Shown: positions 1-6,171, counted from the stretch's first letter. The stretch: 17,440 nt of DNA from Lentisphaerota bacterium (GCA_025360875.1 JANYBI010000312.1:1-17440); one strand, 5' to 3'. Notes: generated by a model not told the origin, from the letters alone. Made by a program: numbers and translations.

Positions 1-356
1 GATGTGTAGAATATGGTTCCGGCATCACCTGCCTTTTTTACGATCTCATATGAATCCCTGGCATTTTCCGTCAGGGTCTTTTCGCATATCACAGCCTTGC
101 CTTTGCTGATTGCCGCCAAACACATGGGCTTGTGAACAGCCGATATCGGAGTGATGTTCACGACATTCACTTCGGGATCGTTGATGATTTCCATGTAGTT
201 GTCGGTATACCTGGCGTTGAACTTGTCAGCCCATGCCTTTGCCGAATCCTCTCTCAGGTCACAGACCCATTTGATCTTTGCTCCAGCCTTCTCAAGCCCT
301 GAAAAATGGAATTTGGATATGTTTCCGCACCCTATTACGCCTGCAACAAGTTTCAT
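1..356 (-). CDS. Gfo/Idh/MocA-family NAD(P)-dependent oxidoreductase, N-terminal part (truncated by window edge)
   Basis: The minus strand reads open from an ATG at 356-354 to the window edge, giving 118 complete codons. The start MKLVAGVIGCGNISKFHFSG has the beta1-loop-alpha1 nucleotide-binding turn of the family (G10-C-G12), then an acidic residue ending the second strand (VCDLRED, D33). Next come the family's NITP strand-and-loop (N67) and the catalytic-lysine region CEKT (91-94), where most members have CEKP. Full members are about 330-400 aa, so roughly two thirds of the protein lies beyond position 1. An AGGAG ribosome site sits about 8 bases before the ATG (around 366-370). The family oxidises or reduces sugars, polyols or their derivatives with NAD(P); the substrate cannot be told from the N-terminus. 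It lies downstream of the three UroD-family genes on the same strand, separated by about 117 bp holding palindromes. Confidence 0.9.
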   Translation of the reverse strand, partial: MKLVAGVIGCGNISKFHFSGLEKAGAKIKWVCDLREDSAKAWADKFNARYTDNYMEIINDPEVNVVNITPISAVHKPMCLAAISKGKAVICEKTLTENARDSYEIVKKAGDAGTIFYT

Positions 357-385
357 CTTTTTGTCTCCTGTTTTTTTGTACTTAA

Positions 386-404
386 CCGGCTTTGCCGGAA
401 CTAC
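386..404 (-). repeat. REP-like palindrome with GTAG head
   Basis: On the minus strand GTAG (404-401) is followed by TT and a 5-bp stem, CCGGC-AAA-GCCGG (398-386). A GTAG or GGAG tetranucleotide before a small hairpin is the known layout of REP elements mobilised by RAYT (TnpA-REP) transposases. The assignment is an inference from layout; the stem is short. Confidence 0.45.
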
Positions 405-407
405 CTC

Positions 408-431
408 GGAGTGCCAGCAGGATGCTGGCAC
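408..431 (+). repeat. REP-like palindrome with GGAG head (plus orientation)
   Basis: GGAG (408-411) leads directly into a perfect hairpin: the GTGCCAGC arm at 411-418, a 5-base loop AGGAT, and the GCTGGCAC arm at 424-431. No T-run follows, so it is not a standard intrinsic terminator. It faces a second related element at 444-465 in the opposite orientation, the way paired REP units (BIMEs) are arranged. It lies between the last UroD-family gene and the Gfo/Idh gene. Confidence 0.6.
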
Positions 432-443
432 TTATTTACTATA

Positions 444-465
444 GCCGGCAAGATGCCGGCGCTCC
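444..465 (-). repeat. REP-like palindrome with GGAG head (minus orientation)
   Basis: On the minus strand GGAG (465-462) plus C precedes a perfect GCCGGC-ATCTT-GCCGGC hairpin (460-444). It matches the element at 408-431 in head, arm length and 5-base loop (GCCRGC arms), but points the other way, with both heads outward. It begins 9 bp beyond the stop codon of the UroD-family gene ending at 474, so it may also stabilise that transcript's 3' end. Confidence 0.6.
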
Positions 466-473
466 TTAAAATC

Positions 474-1619
474 TTATTTGTCAATGCATTTTCCCAGACG
501 GCGCCCAGTATTGATCATGGCGGCGATATTCTCATCCGAAGTTTCACGTCCGACCTGGTCGCCAGTGCCAAGAATTAGACGGCGCTTGTCCGGACCCCAT
601 TGCTCGAATATCTCCTCGACTTCCCTCTCGACATCGGCCGGAGTGCCGCGGATCAGGGTTTCGACGGTATGCACATTGCCATTAACCGTTACCTTGCCGC
701 CCAGGATTCTGCGAAGTTCGCGGAGATCTGAAATATCGCCTCCGGGCGCGCGTTCGAATGGACAGATGCAGTCTGCGCCACAGTCGGCAAGATCTTCCAG
801 TACGGCATGGCTTTTCCCGTGGAAATGTATGTGCAGGAGCTTTCCTGCGGAATGAAGTTCATCGGCGACAGCCTTGATCACGGGCTTGTCCCAGCGGCGC
901 CATAGATCCGGCCCGATCAGCGAAACACATGACCATGCGCAACCGATGCAGAAGGATTCCGCCCTTGTGTTCACCGCCGCAGACCGGGCAAGAGTGCGCA
1001 TCCAGTCGATATATTCCTCCTGGAGTTTTTCGAAAAATGACTCATGTTCCATCAGATCGAAAATTCCCTGCTCAAGCCCGCCTTCGCGGGGAAGAGCAAC
1101 ATAGTCGAAGAAAGGAACCCCGAGCCAAGGCTCCAGCAGATAATCTTCTCCCACCACATCCAACGCATGATTGACCGGCTTCCAATCCATGTCCTTTATG
1201 GATCCCATGCTGACAGCCTTGTAGGACTTCCAGTCCCGGACAAAATCCTTGATTGGACGTTCACCAGACCATGAAGGCTCTTCACGGTCATAGAATTGGG
1301 ATGAAGTCAATTCTCCGAAAGGAGTTATTTGCTTTCTCCGCGATTCGAAACGGCCATCGCCGAGATCGAGCCATTGTTCGGAGTATTTGACATCCGGCGC
1401 AGGCGCCCCTGCGAAAACCGCACCCCATCCTTCAGTCTTATAGTGCCGGAATGTTTTCAGCAGGGCCTCCCAGAGAGGGATCTCACGTTCGTATTTGACC
1501 ATGTCGACATTAAGAAGCTTGACCGGCAGATAATACCAGAACTCAGGCGCGACTGGCACTGTGTCAGGAAGTTCGCCCCTGTAGGCTGCGAGCATTCGTT
1601 GTTTCGGTGTCATGGGCAT
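474..1619 (-). CDS. Uroporphyrinogen decarboxylase (UroD/MtaA) family protein C
   Basis: This is a 381-aa protein if started at the ATG 1619-1617, which has AAGGA 6-10 bases upstream and lies 8 bp after the previous gene's stop. A longer frame to 1700 would run into the upstream gene and adds residues unlike the family. The start MTPKQRMLAAYRGELPDTVPV is the typical UroD-superfamily opening (M-x-x-R-x-R-x-L-x-A-x-x-G-x-x-P-D). The core motif HIHFHG (263-268) takes the place of the H-X-C-G zinc motif of corrinoid methyltransferases, so the first cysteine is replaced by H267. At the site of the last zinc cysteine it has LILGTGDQV (348-356) with no cysteine. NGNVHT (313-318) is the usual strand-7 segment. 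It is therefore a TIM-barrel UroD relative, unlikely to be a classical zinc-dependent methyltransferase, and there is no sign that it makes haem. Substrate unknown. Confidence 0.85.
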   Translation of the reverse strand: MPMTPKQRMLAAYRGELPDTVPVAPEFWYYLPVKLLNVDMVKYEREIPLWEALLKTFRHYKTEGWGAVFAGAPAPDVKYSEQWLDLGDGRFESRRKQITPFGELTSSQFYDREEPSWSGERPIKDFVRDWKSYKAVSMGSIKDMDWKPVNHALDVVGEDYLLEPWLGVPFFDYVALPREGGLEQGIFDLMEHESFFEKLQEEYIDWMRTLARSAAVNTRAESFCIGCAWSCVSLIGPDLWRRWDKPVIKAVADELHSAGKLLHIHFHGKSHAVLEDLADCGADCICPFERAPGGDISDLRELRRILGGKVTVNGNVHTVETLIRGTPADVEREVEEIFEQWGPDKRRLILGTGDQVGRETSDENIAAMINTGRRLGKCIDK

Positions 1620-1627
1620 CTTTATCC

Positions 1628-2665
1628 TTATTTTTTTCTTATTACAGCGGAATACATTGCAGTGACATTGGCGACAGGAGTTTCCCGGTCGAAGGACCAC
1701 GCACAGAGCGTCGTGGATGGCGCTGGTGCACAGGCGTCGACGATGGAGCGTGTCAGAGCATCAACCGCATCCGGGCTCGCATTTCGCATCACAAGCGGAT
1801 CAACAAGAGGGCGCATGGCCACGCCGGGCAGGCGTCGGACAGCCTGCGCCAGATCTGTTCCCGGACCAAGTTCGATGGATGCAACTCCCGGAATTTCGGC
1901 GAAGGCTTCGAGCAAGTGGCTGGAAGCTCCACATGAGTGATAGTTAGCATTTGCGAACTTTGTTGCGATGCCCTTGTTTGCCAGCAATACAACCGCACGA
2001 TACTGCTCAGCGGAAATCATGCAGGCAGAGCAGTCTCCAAGATTCACCCGCGACAGAGACGGAGTACCGATTTCAGCGGAGAGGCGCGCAAAGATTGCCT
2101 GATACATTGCCCAGATCCTTTCGAAGATCACACGGACGCCTTCCGGGTCGTCCAGCATCAGATAGAACAGCGATTCTCCGCAGAGCTGGTGGGCCGTAGT
2201 GAATGGGGCGTGGATATTCATCACCCCGGACTTGATGCCGAAGATGTCGGCGTGATCTCCGTAGAGGCGCTTCAGTTCCCTATACTGGGCGATGATGGTG
2301 TCGATAAAAGGATGATGTGCCGAGTCACGCGGGTCAAGGCGTGCGATCTCCGCAACACCATATTCGGCCCACGCATGCCCACGTGTTTCCAGTGTGGAGT
2401 CAGGCGGACAGTAGACGGTTGTCCCTTGAGTGGCCTTGAGCAGATCGATCGGCTGGATGAAGAGATTTGGAGAAGGGGATGGGTTTGGGCTCCCCACACC
2501 GAAACGGCCCAGTATCTCATAGAGGAAGCGGACTTCGGCACACTCCACGTCTGCGCGGTAACGCGGGTCGAAGTAGAATGCTTCGCCATAGGTCACACCG
2601 AGGTGCTTGTGAAAGAATGCCGGCATGAAGTTTAAGCTGATGTCGACTGGGTGTGCAGTATTCAT
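1628..2665 (-). CDS. Uroporphyrinogen decarboxylase (UroD/MtaA) family protein B, zinc-site intact
   Basis: This is a 345-aa divergent UroD-superfamily protein. Its ATG (2665-2663) overlaps the stop of gene A in an ATGA arrangement, so the two are probably translationally coupled; AGGAA lies about 8 bases upstream. It lacks the usual R-x-R-x-L-x-A opening but has the core: NYHSCG (241-246) and, 76 residues later, C321 in TLCAWS, followed by ETPVANVTAMY (328-338), which corresponds to the conserved C-terminal TP-x-x-N-x-x-A-M helix. H243-X-C245 plus C321 matches in order and spacing the three zinc ligands of methylcobamide:coenzyme M methyltransferases (MtaA/MtbA), which activate a thiol for methyl transfer. 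A zinc-dependent methyltransferase role is therefore plausible for this copy only. No corrinoid-binding protein is visible nearby. Confidence 0.82.
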   Translation of the reverse strand: MNTAHPVDISLNFMPAFFHKHLGVTYGEAFYFDPRYRADVECAEVRFLYEILGRFGVGSPNPSPSPNLFIQPIDLLKATQGTTVYCPPDSTLETRGHAWAEYGVAEIARLDPRDSAHHPFIDTIIAQYRELKRLYGDHADIFGIKSGVMNIHAPFTTAHQLCGESLFYLMLDDPEGVRVIFERIWAMYQAIFARLSAEIGTPSLSRVNLGDCSACMISAEQYRAVVLLANKGIATKFANANYHSCGASSHLLEAFAEIPGVASIELGPGTDLAQAVRRLPGVAMRPLVDPLVMRNASPDAVDALTRSIVDACAPAPSTTLCAWSFDRETPVANVTAMYSAVIRKK

Positions 2666-3597
2666 GTGCGCTTCCTGTTCACGAATTCACGGTAGACATC
2701 AAGCATGTACTCGTAATTTCTCAGAGGCATTCCCTTGAATATGGTATTGGAGGTGCCGTAGATGTATCCTCCACCGGGAGATGCGTTCTCCAGACAGTAG
2801 AGGGCGGATTTCCTTATGGCTTCGTCCGGCCCGTCCTGCAGCAGGTTGCACTGGACGTTGCCCATCAGCGCCATCTTTCCATGGCAGCGTTTCTTTGTCT
2901 TTGCGATATCCATTCCCGCCATCGGATCCACTGACTGGAAACAGGCGGCGCCCAGGGAGAGATAGTCGTCAAGTATCGTGTCTATGTTACCATCTGTGTG
3001 GACGAAAGGAATCACTCCCTGTGATTTTATGAATTCGACCTGCCTCTTCAGTTGCGGAGTGATGAATTCAGAGAACTGGGCCGGGGAGATGAAAGGGCCG
3101 GCGTTGAAGGCGACATCGTTGACGACATGTATGAAATCTGCACCGGCATCTGTCAGAGACTTGAATTTTTCAATCGCAGTTTCCGTCCTTTCGTTGGCGA
3201 TGCGATGAATCTCATCCGGACGCTCCGTCAGGGTTATCGCGAATTCAGTCCAGTCCCGGATGCTTTCGATGGACCATATTGAACCTCCGACGATGCTTCC
3301 GATGAGGATTTCGTTGCCAAATATTTTTTTTGCTGCCACAACTCCGTCAGGATCGCTCCACGGCCAGAAGACGGCAAGTGCGTCCCAATGGTAGCGCTCG
3401 ACAATTTTCTGGTATATTTCCATGCACTGGCCGATCATCCGATCCTTGCTTGCAGCAGAGCAGGCATTCCATGCGTTCCCGTCGGGAAACTCAAGTCCAA
3501 ACGCCTCTTTTTCCAGCTCAAACATCACTTCAAAGTGAGGAGGCCTGTCCGGCTCCTCGAAACGAAGCGTCTTGAGCATCCTTTCCCTGCCAGTCAT
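2662..3597 (-). CDS. Uroporphyrinogen decarboxylase (UroD/MtaA) family protein A
   Basis: A 311-aa protein and the first gene of the three-gene UroD-family operon. The opening MTGRERMLKTLRFEEPDRPP is the canonical start of the superfamily. The barrel motifs follow: DFIHVVNDVAFNAGPFISP (154-172), PFVHTDGNI (197-205), FQSVDP (220-225), LMGNVQCNLL (244-253) and GGGYIYGTSNTI (275-286). HTDG replaces the H-X-C-G zinc motif, and the late cysteine position is a Tyr/Gly, so two of the three zinc ligands are absent. HTDG or HSDG variants are common in uncharacterised environmental UroD relatives. The ATG at 3597-3595 has AAGGA about 10 bases upstream. Slightly short for the family (usual 330-380 aa) but complete at both ends. 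The function is not predictable beyond the fold. Confidence 0.87.
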   Translation of the reverse strand: MTGRERMLKTLRFEEPDRPPHFEVMFELEKEAFGLEFPDGNAWNACSAASKDRMIGQCMEIYQKIVERYHWDALAVFWPWSDPDGVVAAKKIFGNEILIGSIVGGSIWSIESIRDWTEFAITLTERPDEIHRIANERTETAIEKFKSLTDAGADFIHVVNDVAFNAGPFISPAQFSEFITPQLKRQVEFIKSQGVIPFVHTDGNIDTILDDYLSLGAACFQSVDPMAGMDIAKTKKRCHGKMALMGNVQCNLLQDGPDEAIRKSALYCLENASPGGGYIYGTSNTIFKGMPLRNYEYMLDVYREFVNRKRT

Positions 3598-3623
3598 ATT
3601 GTTCCCATCCTTCTATTTCCTAT

Positions 3624-3645
3624 GAGGCAATTTTAAAATTGCCTC
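3624..3645. repeat. 22-bp perfect palindrome
   Basis: The arm GAGGCAATTTT is followed at once by its exact reverse complement, with no loop. It lies 27 bp upstream of the UroD-family A start codon, between a likely promoter and the ribosome site. It could bind a dimeric regulator or be another REP-like remnant; there is no T-run after it that would make it a terminator. Confidence 0.6.
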
Positions 3646-3731
3646 TCTGAGTCGATTCCTTAAATTGGAGTACAAGTCCCGACATCCTTAACGGAGCCGG
3701 GATCTTTGACTTCAGATTGTGTGTTTTGTTT

Positions 3732-3794
3732 GTAGTAGGCGAATTTATACGCCGTTATCCTTTATTAAGAACGCGCAATTAATTGCGCTACTAC
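3732..3794. repeat. Symmetrical pair of GTAGTA-headed palindromes (BIME-like)
   Basis: GTAGTA (3732-3737) is followed by the 16-base palindrome GGCGAATTTATACGCC (3738-3753; one mismatched pair). After a 19-base spacer comes the perfect palindrome GCGCAATTAATTGCGC (3773-3788) and then TACTAC (3789-3794), the same head on the other strand. The outer arms extend to 3728-3738 and 3788-3798, with 10 of 11 positions pairing. Two REP units in head-out orientation form a composite element. The GTAG head is typical of RAYT-linked REPs; that link is an inference. Confidence 0.65.
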
Positions 3795-3808
3795 GAACGA
3801 ATTCAAGA

Positions 3809-3828
3809 CAAACTAAAGTTTGAACTCC
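3809..3828 (-). repeat. GGAG-headed palindrome
   Basis: On the minus strand GGAG (3828-3825) and TT precede CAAACT-TT-AGTTTG (3822-3809), a perfect 6-bp stem. It has the same layout as the GC-rich GGAG-headed elements at 408-465, but a different arm sequence. Confidence 0.5.
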
Positions 3829-3882
3829 AACGGGCTTGTTTCCGCAACTATCGTTTTTAGTATTTTTGAAATCAGCTCATCA

Positions 3883-3936
3883 GTTATTGGTTATTGGCAC
3901 TTTCGAACTTTCGCATTTCCGAACTTTCGAACTTCC
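3883..3936. repeat. Degenerate 7-8 bp tandem repeats downstream of the dehydrogenase gene
   Basis: Two exact GTTATTG units (3883-3896) are followed by five 8-bp units of the CGAACTTT type (3896-3935, second unit variant CGCATTTC). Bases 3899-3936 recur with only two mismatches at 6175-6212. The patch begins 18 bp past the dehydrogenase stop codon. The pattern recalls the short tandemly repeated repetitive (STRR) sequences of cyanobacteria, though the sequence differs. Confidence 0.7.
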
Positions 3937-3953
3937 CCTCCTGACACCTGAAT

Positions 3954-4946
3954 TCAACAATTGATCACGACTTTCACCGCATCCAGATCCTTTGCCGCCG
4001 TCTCCATACCTTTTGCGAGATCCGCAAGAGGATACGTATGGGATATAAGCCTTTCGCCGTCGATGATTTTCTTCTCCAGATACTCTATCGCCATCGGACC
4101 GAACATTGCCGGTGATGCAAATGAGGCGCGAAGCTGCAGTTTCTTGAAATGGAATGCATTTCCTTCCAGTGATATCTTTTCCTTTTCGCCGAATCCGAGT
4201 CCGATAAAAGTTATGATCCCGCCTTTGCATGCGATCTTCGCAGCAGTTCCGATCGTGTCAGGGGCGCTCGTGACCATTATCCGGTTTATATCGCATTTGA
4301 AATCATATTTCTCGAGTTCCTCGGGATCGATGATGGCATCGGCGCCCCAGTCAAGCGCGATCTGGCAGCGGGCCTTGCGGCGTTTGCGCTGGCAGACGAA
4401 TATTTTCCGTGCGCCCTGGCGTTTCGCAAGAGCGACTGCCATGAGTCCGATCGGGCCCGCGCCCATCAGCAGGACATTGGAATTCAGACCGATGTCGGTA
4501 AGGCGTACCATGTCGATCGAGACCCCGAGAGGTTCCTGCAGCGACGCCACCGCATCTGAAATTCCGCTGAAAGGCACGGCGCTTATCGCAGGGGCTACGA
4601 TTTCTTCGGCGAATCCAAGTTGCATGTTGGTAAATATGCACTGGACGTTGGTGCAGAGCTCCTGTTGTCCATTCTTGCATTGGCTGCAATGTCCGCAGGC
4701 GCTCGAGGAGTCGATTGCGACTTTCTGTCCGACTGAAAGATTTTTCACTGCTGAACCGAGTTCTAGGATCGTTCCGGCCATCTCATGCCCGAACCTCGAT
4801 TCATTCTTGTTGCCTGGATCGGAATGGAGGTCAGTTCCGCAGATCCCGCAGGCGTTGACTTTCAGCCGTATCTCATCCGGCTTGAGCGCGCGTGTTCCGA
4901 CATCCTTGAAACTTATTCCATTTGGTCCCTTGAACGCAGCTTTCAT
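3954..4946 (-). CDS. Zinc-dependent medium-chain alcohol/polyol dehydrogenase
   Basis: 330 aa from the ATG at 4946-4944, chosen because AAGGAG lies 6 bases upstream; an in-frame ATG nine codons earlier has no such site. The catalytic zinc ligands are visible: C36 in CGICGTDLH, H54-E55 in GHEMAG and E138 in QEPLG. The structural zinc lobe is C84, C87, C90 and C98. The Rossmann turn is GAGPIG (162-167). After the second strand the protein has CQRKRRKAR (185-193) instead of the acidic residue usual for NAD binding, which suggests NADP(H); this is an inference. The length is normal for the sorbitol/threonine-dehydrogenase branch. It should oxidise a secondary alcohol of a sugar, polyol or amino acid in the cytoplasm. 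It is divergent from an AraC-type regulator that probably controls it. Confidence 0.92.
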   Translation of the reverse strand: MKAAFKGPNGISFKDVGTRALKPDEIRLKVNACGICGTDLHSDPGNKNESRFGHEMAGTILELGSAVKNLSVGQKVAIDSSSACGHCSQCKNGQQELCTNVQCIFTNMQLGFAEEIVAPAISAVPFSGISDAVASLQEPLGVSIDMVRLTDIGLNSNVLLMGAGPIGLMAVALAKRQGARKIFVCQRKRRKARCQIALDWGADAIIDPEELEKYDFKCDINRIMVTSAPDTIGTAAKIACKGGIITFIGLGFGEKEKISLEGNAFHFKKLQLRASFASPAMFGPMAIEYLEKKIIDGERLISHTYPLADLAKGMETAAKDLDAVKVVINC

Positions 4947-4982
4947 TGTATCTCCTTGGGTTTGTATTTTCATCTTATATAA

Positions 4983-5014
4983 AGTGTCAAAGTATCAGAG
5001 TATCAAAGTGTCAG
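4983..5014. repeat. Four tandem 8-bp units (AGTRTCAR)
   Basis: The units are AGTGTCAA, AGTATCAG, AGTATCAA and AGTGTCAG without gaps. They overlap the candidate minus-strand promoter of the dehydrogenase gene, so copy-number change could alter promoter spacing. Confidence 0.7.
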
Positions 5015-5034
5015 AGATATTTAAATTCAATATT

Positions 5035-5069
5035 TCTAGCATCTAGCATCCAGCATCATGTATCCAGCA
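5035..5069. repeat. Five tandem 7-bp units (TCYAGCA type)
   Basis: The units are TCTAGCA twice, TCCAGCA, a degenerate TCATGTA, then TCCAGCA. The sequence differs from the neighbouring 8-bp array but the organisation is the same. Confidence 0.7.
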
Positions 5070-5139
5070 TCCTTTGTTTTGCTGGATTAACAATACTGCC
5101 CTTGAAATAGTTGTGCTATGGATAAAATTAGCAAAAAGC

Positions 5140-5997
5140 ATGGACTATTATGACATGGAAGTTAAACTCGACAGCATATCATTTTTAAAGGATTCCCTCT
5201 GGGGAGGCGATTTCGGAGCCAGCCGCTCATCTTATCTTTCCCCTATCTACATTGAAAGGATCCGCGGGGTGCTGGCAAGCGGGATTTTCGGATACCACAA
5301 GTTCTGGGAGATTGCCTGCGTGATAAGCGGGGAGGGAAGGCTGAGGATTGAAAAGCAGGATGACATCCCGATAGTGGACAGCCGGATTTTCCTGATTCCT
5401 CCCGACATCGCCCACACTGAGCTTACGGACACCAGGGCTGAAATGATCTGGATAGGCTGCAAAGGTGACGTTTTCAGAGGATTGCCGGTCGACAAGGTGC
5501 TTTACACGACAAGTTCGGATATTGCGGCAAAGAGCCAGGAGATCTGGAATCTGTCACGAAGGGGATATGGACATGTAGGCATGGAACTTGATGGCAGGTG
5601 CCTCGATATCCTCGGGTGTTTTCAGCGCCACTTCAAGGAAGGGAAGGTACAGGCTGACCAGAATATCATTGAGAAAGCGGTCGCGTATATCAACGAGCAT
5701 TTCGCCGATGATCTGGATATTTCTGAACTTGCCTCAAAATTCAACTGCAGCGAAGGCCATTTCTACCGGCTTTTCAAAAAGAGGATCGGGCTGACACCTG
5801 TCTCCTATATTTCCAAGGTAAGGGTGCAGAATGCCGCCCAGTGGCTACTGCGTTCGGATATTGCGGTTTCACAGATAGCAAATCTGGTCGGATACCGTGA
5901 CCAGTTCTATTTCAGCCGCGTATTCAGGAAAATCGCGGGTACCGGCCCGAAATCGTACCGGGAGAAGATAAATAGGAATTCGGAAAGCGGAAGATAG
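5140..5997 (+). CDS. AraC/XylS-family transcriptional regulator
   Basis: 285 aa from the ATG at 5140; an ATG at 5155 is also possible, and neither has a strong ribosome site. A TTG-initiated extension to 5074 would overlap the tandem repeats and looks wrong. Residues 43-110 form a cupin-like sensor domain (FWEIACVISGEGRLRI ... FLIPPDIAHTE, with the IPPDIAH turn typical of AraC sensors). Residues 172-279 are the double helix-turn-helix domain: ISELASKFNCSEGHFYRLFK (194-213) and VSQIANLVGYRDQFYFSRVFRK (243-264), ending in the conserved G-x-x-P-x-x-Y-R (268-274). Proteins of this type sense a small molecule, often a sugar, and activate nearby catabolic genes. The divergent dehydrogenase gene is the obvious target; the SGNH or UroD-like genes could also be in the regulon. 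The ligand is unknown. Confidence 0.93.
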   Translation: MDYYDMEVKLDSISFLKDSLWGGDFGASRSSYLSPIYIERIRGVLASGIFGYHKFWEIACVISGEGRLRIEKQDDIPIVDSRIFLIPPDIAHTELTDTRAEMIWIGCKGDVFRGLPVDKVLYTTSSDIAAKSQEIWNLSRRGYGHVGMELDGRCLDILGCFQRHFKEGKVQADQNIIEKAVAYINEHFADDLDISELASKFNCSEGHFYRLFKKRIGLTPVSYISKVRVQNAAQWLLRSDIAVSQIANLVGYRDQFYFSRVFRKIAGTGPKSYREKINRNSESGR

Positions 5998-6030
5998 AAG
6001 TCAGAAGACAGGAGACAGAAGTCAGCAGAA
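5996..6030. repeat. Five tandem 7-bp units (AGAAGTC type)
   Basis: The units are AGAAGTC, AGAAGAC, AGGAGAC, AGAAGTC and AGCAGAA, starting in the stop codon of the AraC gene. The 13-bp string AGTCAGAAGACAG (5999-6011) recurs as its exact reverse complement at 6221-6233. Confidence 0.7.
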
Positions 6031-6084
6031 GGCTAGCAGGTAGAAATGAACCAACGAATCCCCCGTCGCTAAGAAGCTATGGCG

Positions 6085-6100
6085 GACACGTCGGCGTGTC
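6085..6100. repeat. Small palindrome
   Basis: GACACG-TCGG-CGTGTC is a 6-bp perfect stem with a 4-base loop. It lies mid-way between convergent genes. It has no GGAG or GTAG head in the REP-like position and no T-run. Confidence 0.4.
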
Positions 6101-6171
6101 GGAGAATCGGCGATAAAGATTCGAAAAAGGATTTAGAAGCCTGATTTGGCCTAAGATTAAGATCCGATATT

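Larger units (their letters stand above)
3598..3953. other. 356-bp intergenic region rich in palindromes
   Basis: No convincing coding sequence lies between the dehydrogenase stop (3954) and the start of the UroD-family operon (3597), both on the minus strand. The region holds a 22-bp perfect palindrome (3624-3645), a loose 5-bp inverted pair AAGTC/GACTT at 3674-3712 enclosing TCCCG/CGGGA, a symmetrical GTAGTA-headed pair (3728-3798), a GGAG-headed palindrome (3809-3828) and a tandem-repeat patch (3883-3936). The operon promoter should lie here on the minus strand, but I could not pick one with confidence. Confidence 0.7.
4947..5139. promoter_or_regulatory. Shared divergent promoter region of the dehydrogenase and AraC genes
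   Basis: Both genes must be transcribed outward from here. On the minus strand a TATATAA (4981-4975) with TTGATA (5006-5001) 19 bp upstream is a weak candidate promoter for the dehydrogenase. On the plus strand TTGAAA (5102-5107) and TAAAAT (5123-5128), 15 bp apart, are a weak candidate for the regulator. Tandem 8-bp (4983-5014) and 7-bp (5035-5069) repeats fill the middle. AraC proteins often bind direct repeats, but these repeats resemble others in the window that are not in promoters. Confidence 0.4.

Noticed and set aside
408..465. Hairpins as an intrinsic terminator of the UroD operon
   Set aside because: The stems are strong, but neither strand has a following T-run and both carry GGAG heads, which fits REP-like elements better.
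1620..1700. 27-codon N-terminal extension of UroD-family protein C
   Set aside because: The extension overlaps the end of gene B, is Cys/Arg/Lys-rich and unlike the family, whereas the ATG at 1619 has a ribosome site and starts the canonical family motif.
1937..2635. Plus-strand frame of 232 codons
   Set aside because: It is antisense to UroD-family gene B, whose HSCG and C321 motifs and operon spacing are convincing; the antisense product shows no family pattern.
3732..3794. Terminal inverted repeats of a small transposon (MITE)
   Set aside because: The total is only about 70 bp with two different internal palindromes and no visible target duplication; a paired REP element explains it more simply, though a MITE remnant is not excluded.
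3883..3936. Possible CRISPR array
   Set aside because: The repeats are 7-8 bp, directly adjacent and degenerate, with no unique spacers and no cas genes.
3961..5046. A 361-codon open frame on the plus strand
   Set aside because: It is antisense to the dehydrogenase gene, which has complete zinc and Rossmann motifs. The antisense translation is Ser/Ile/Pro-rich with no family signature.
5074..5139. TTG-initiated extension of the AraC regulator
   Set aside because: It would begin next to the 7-bp tandem array with no ribosome site, and the added residues resemble translated non-coding DNA.
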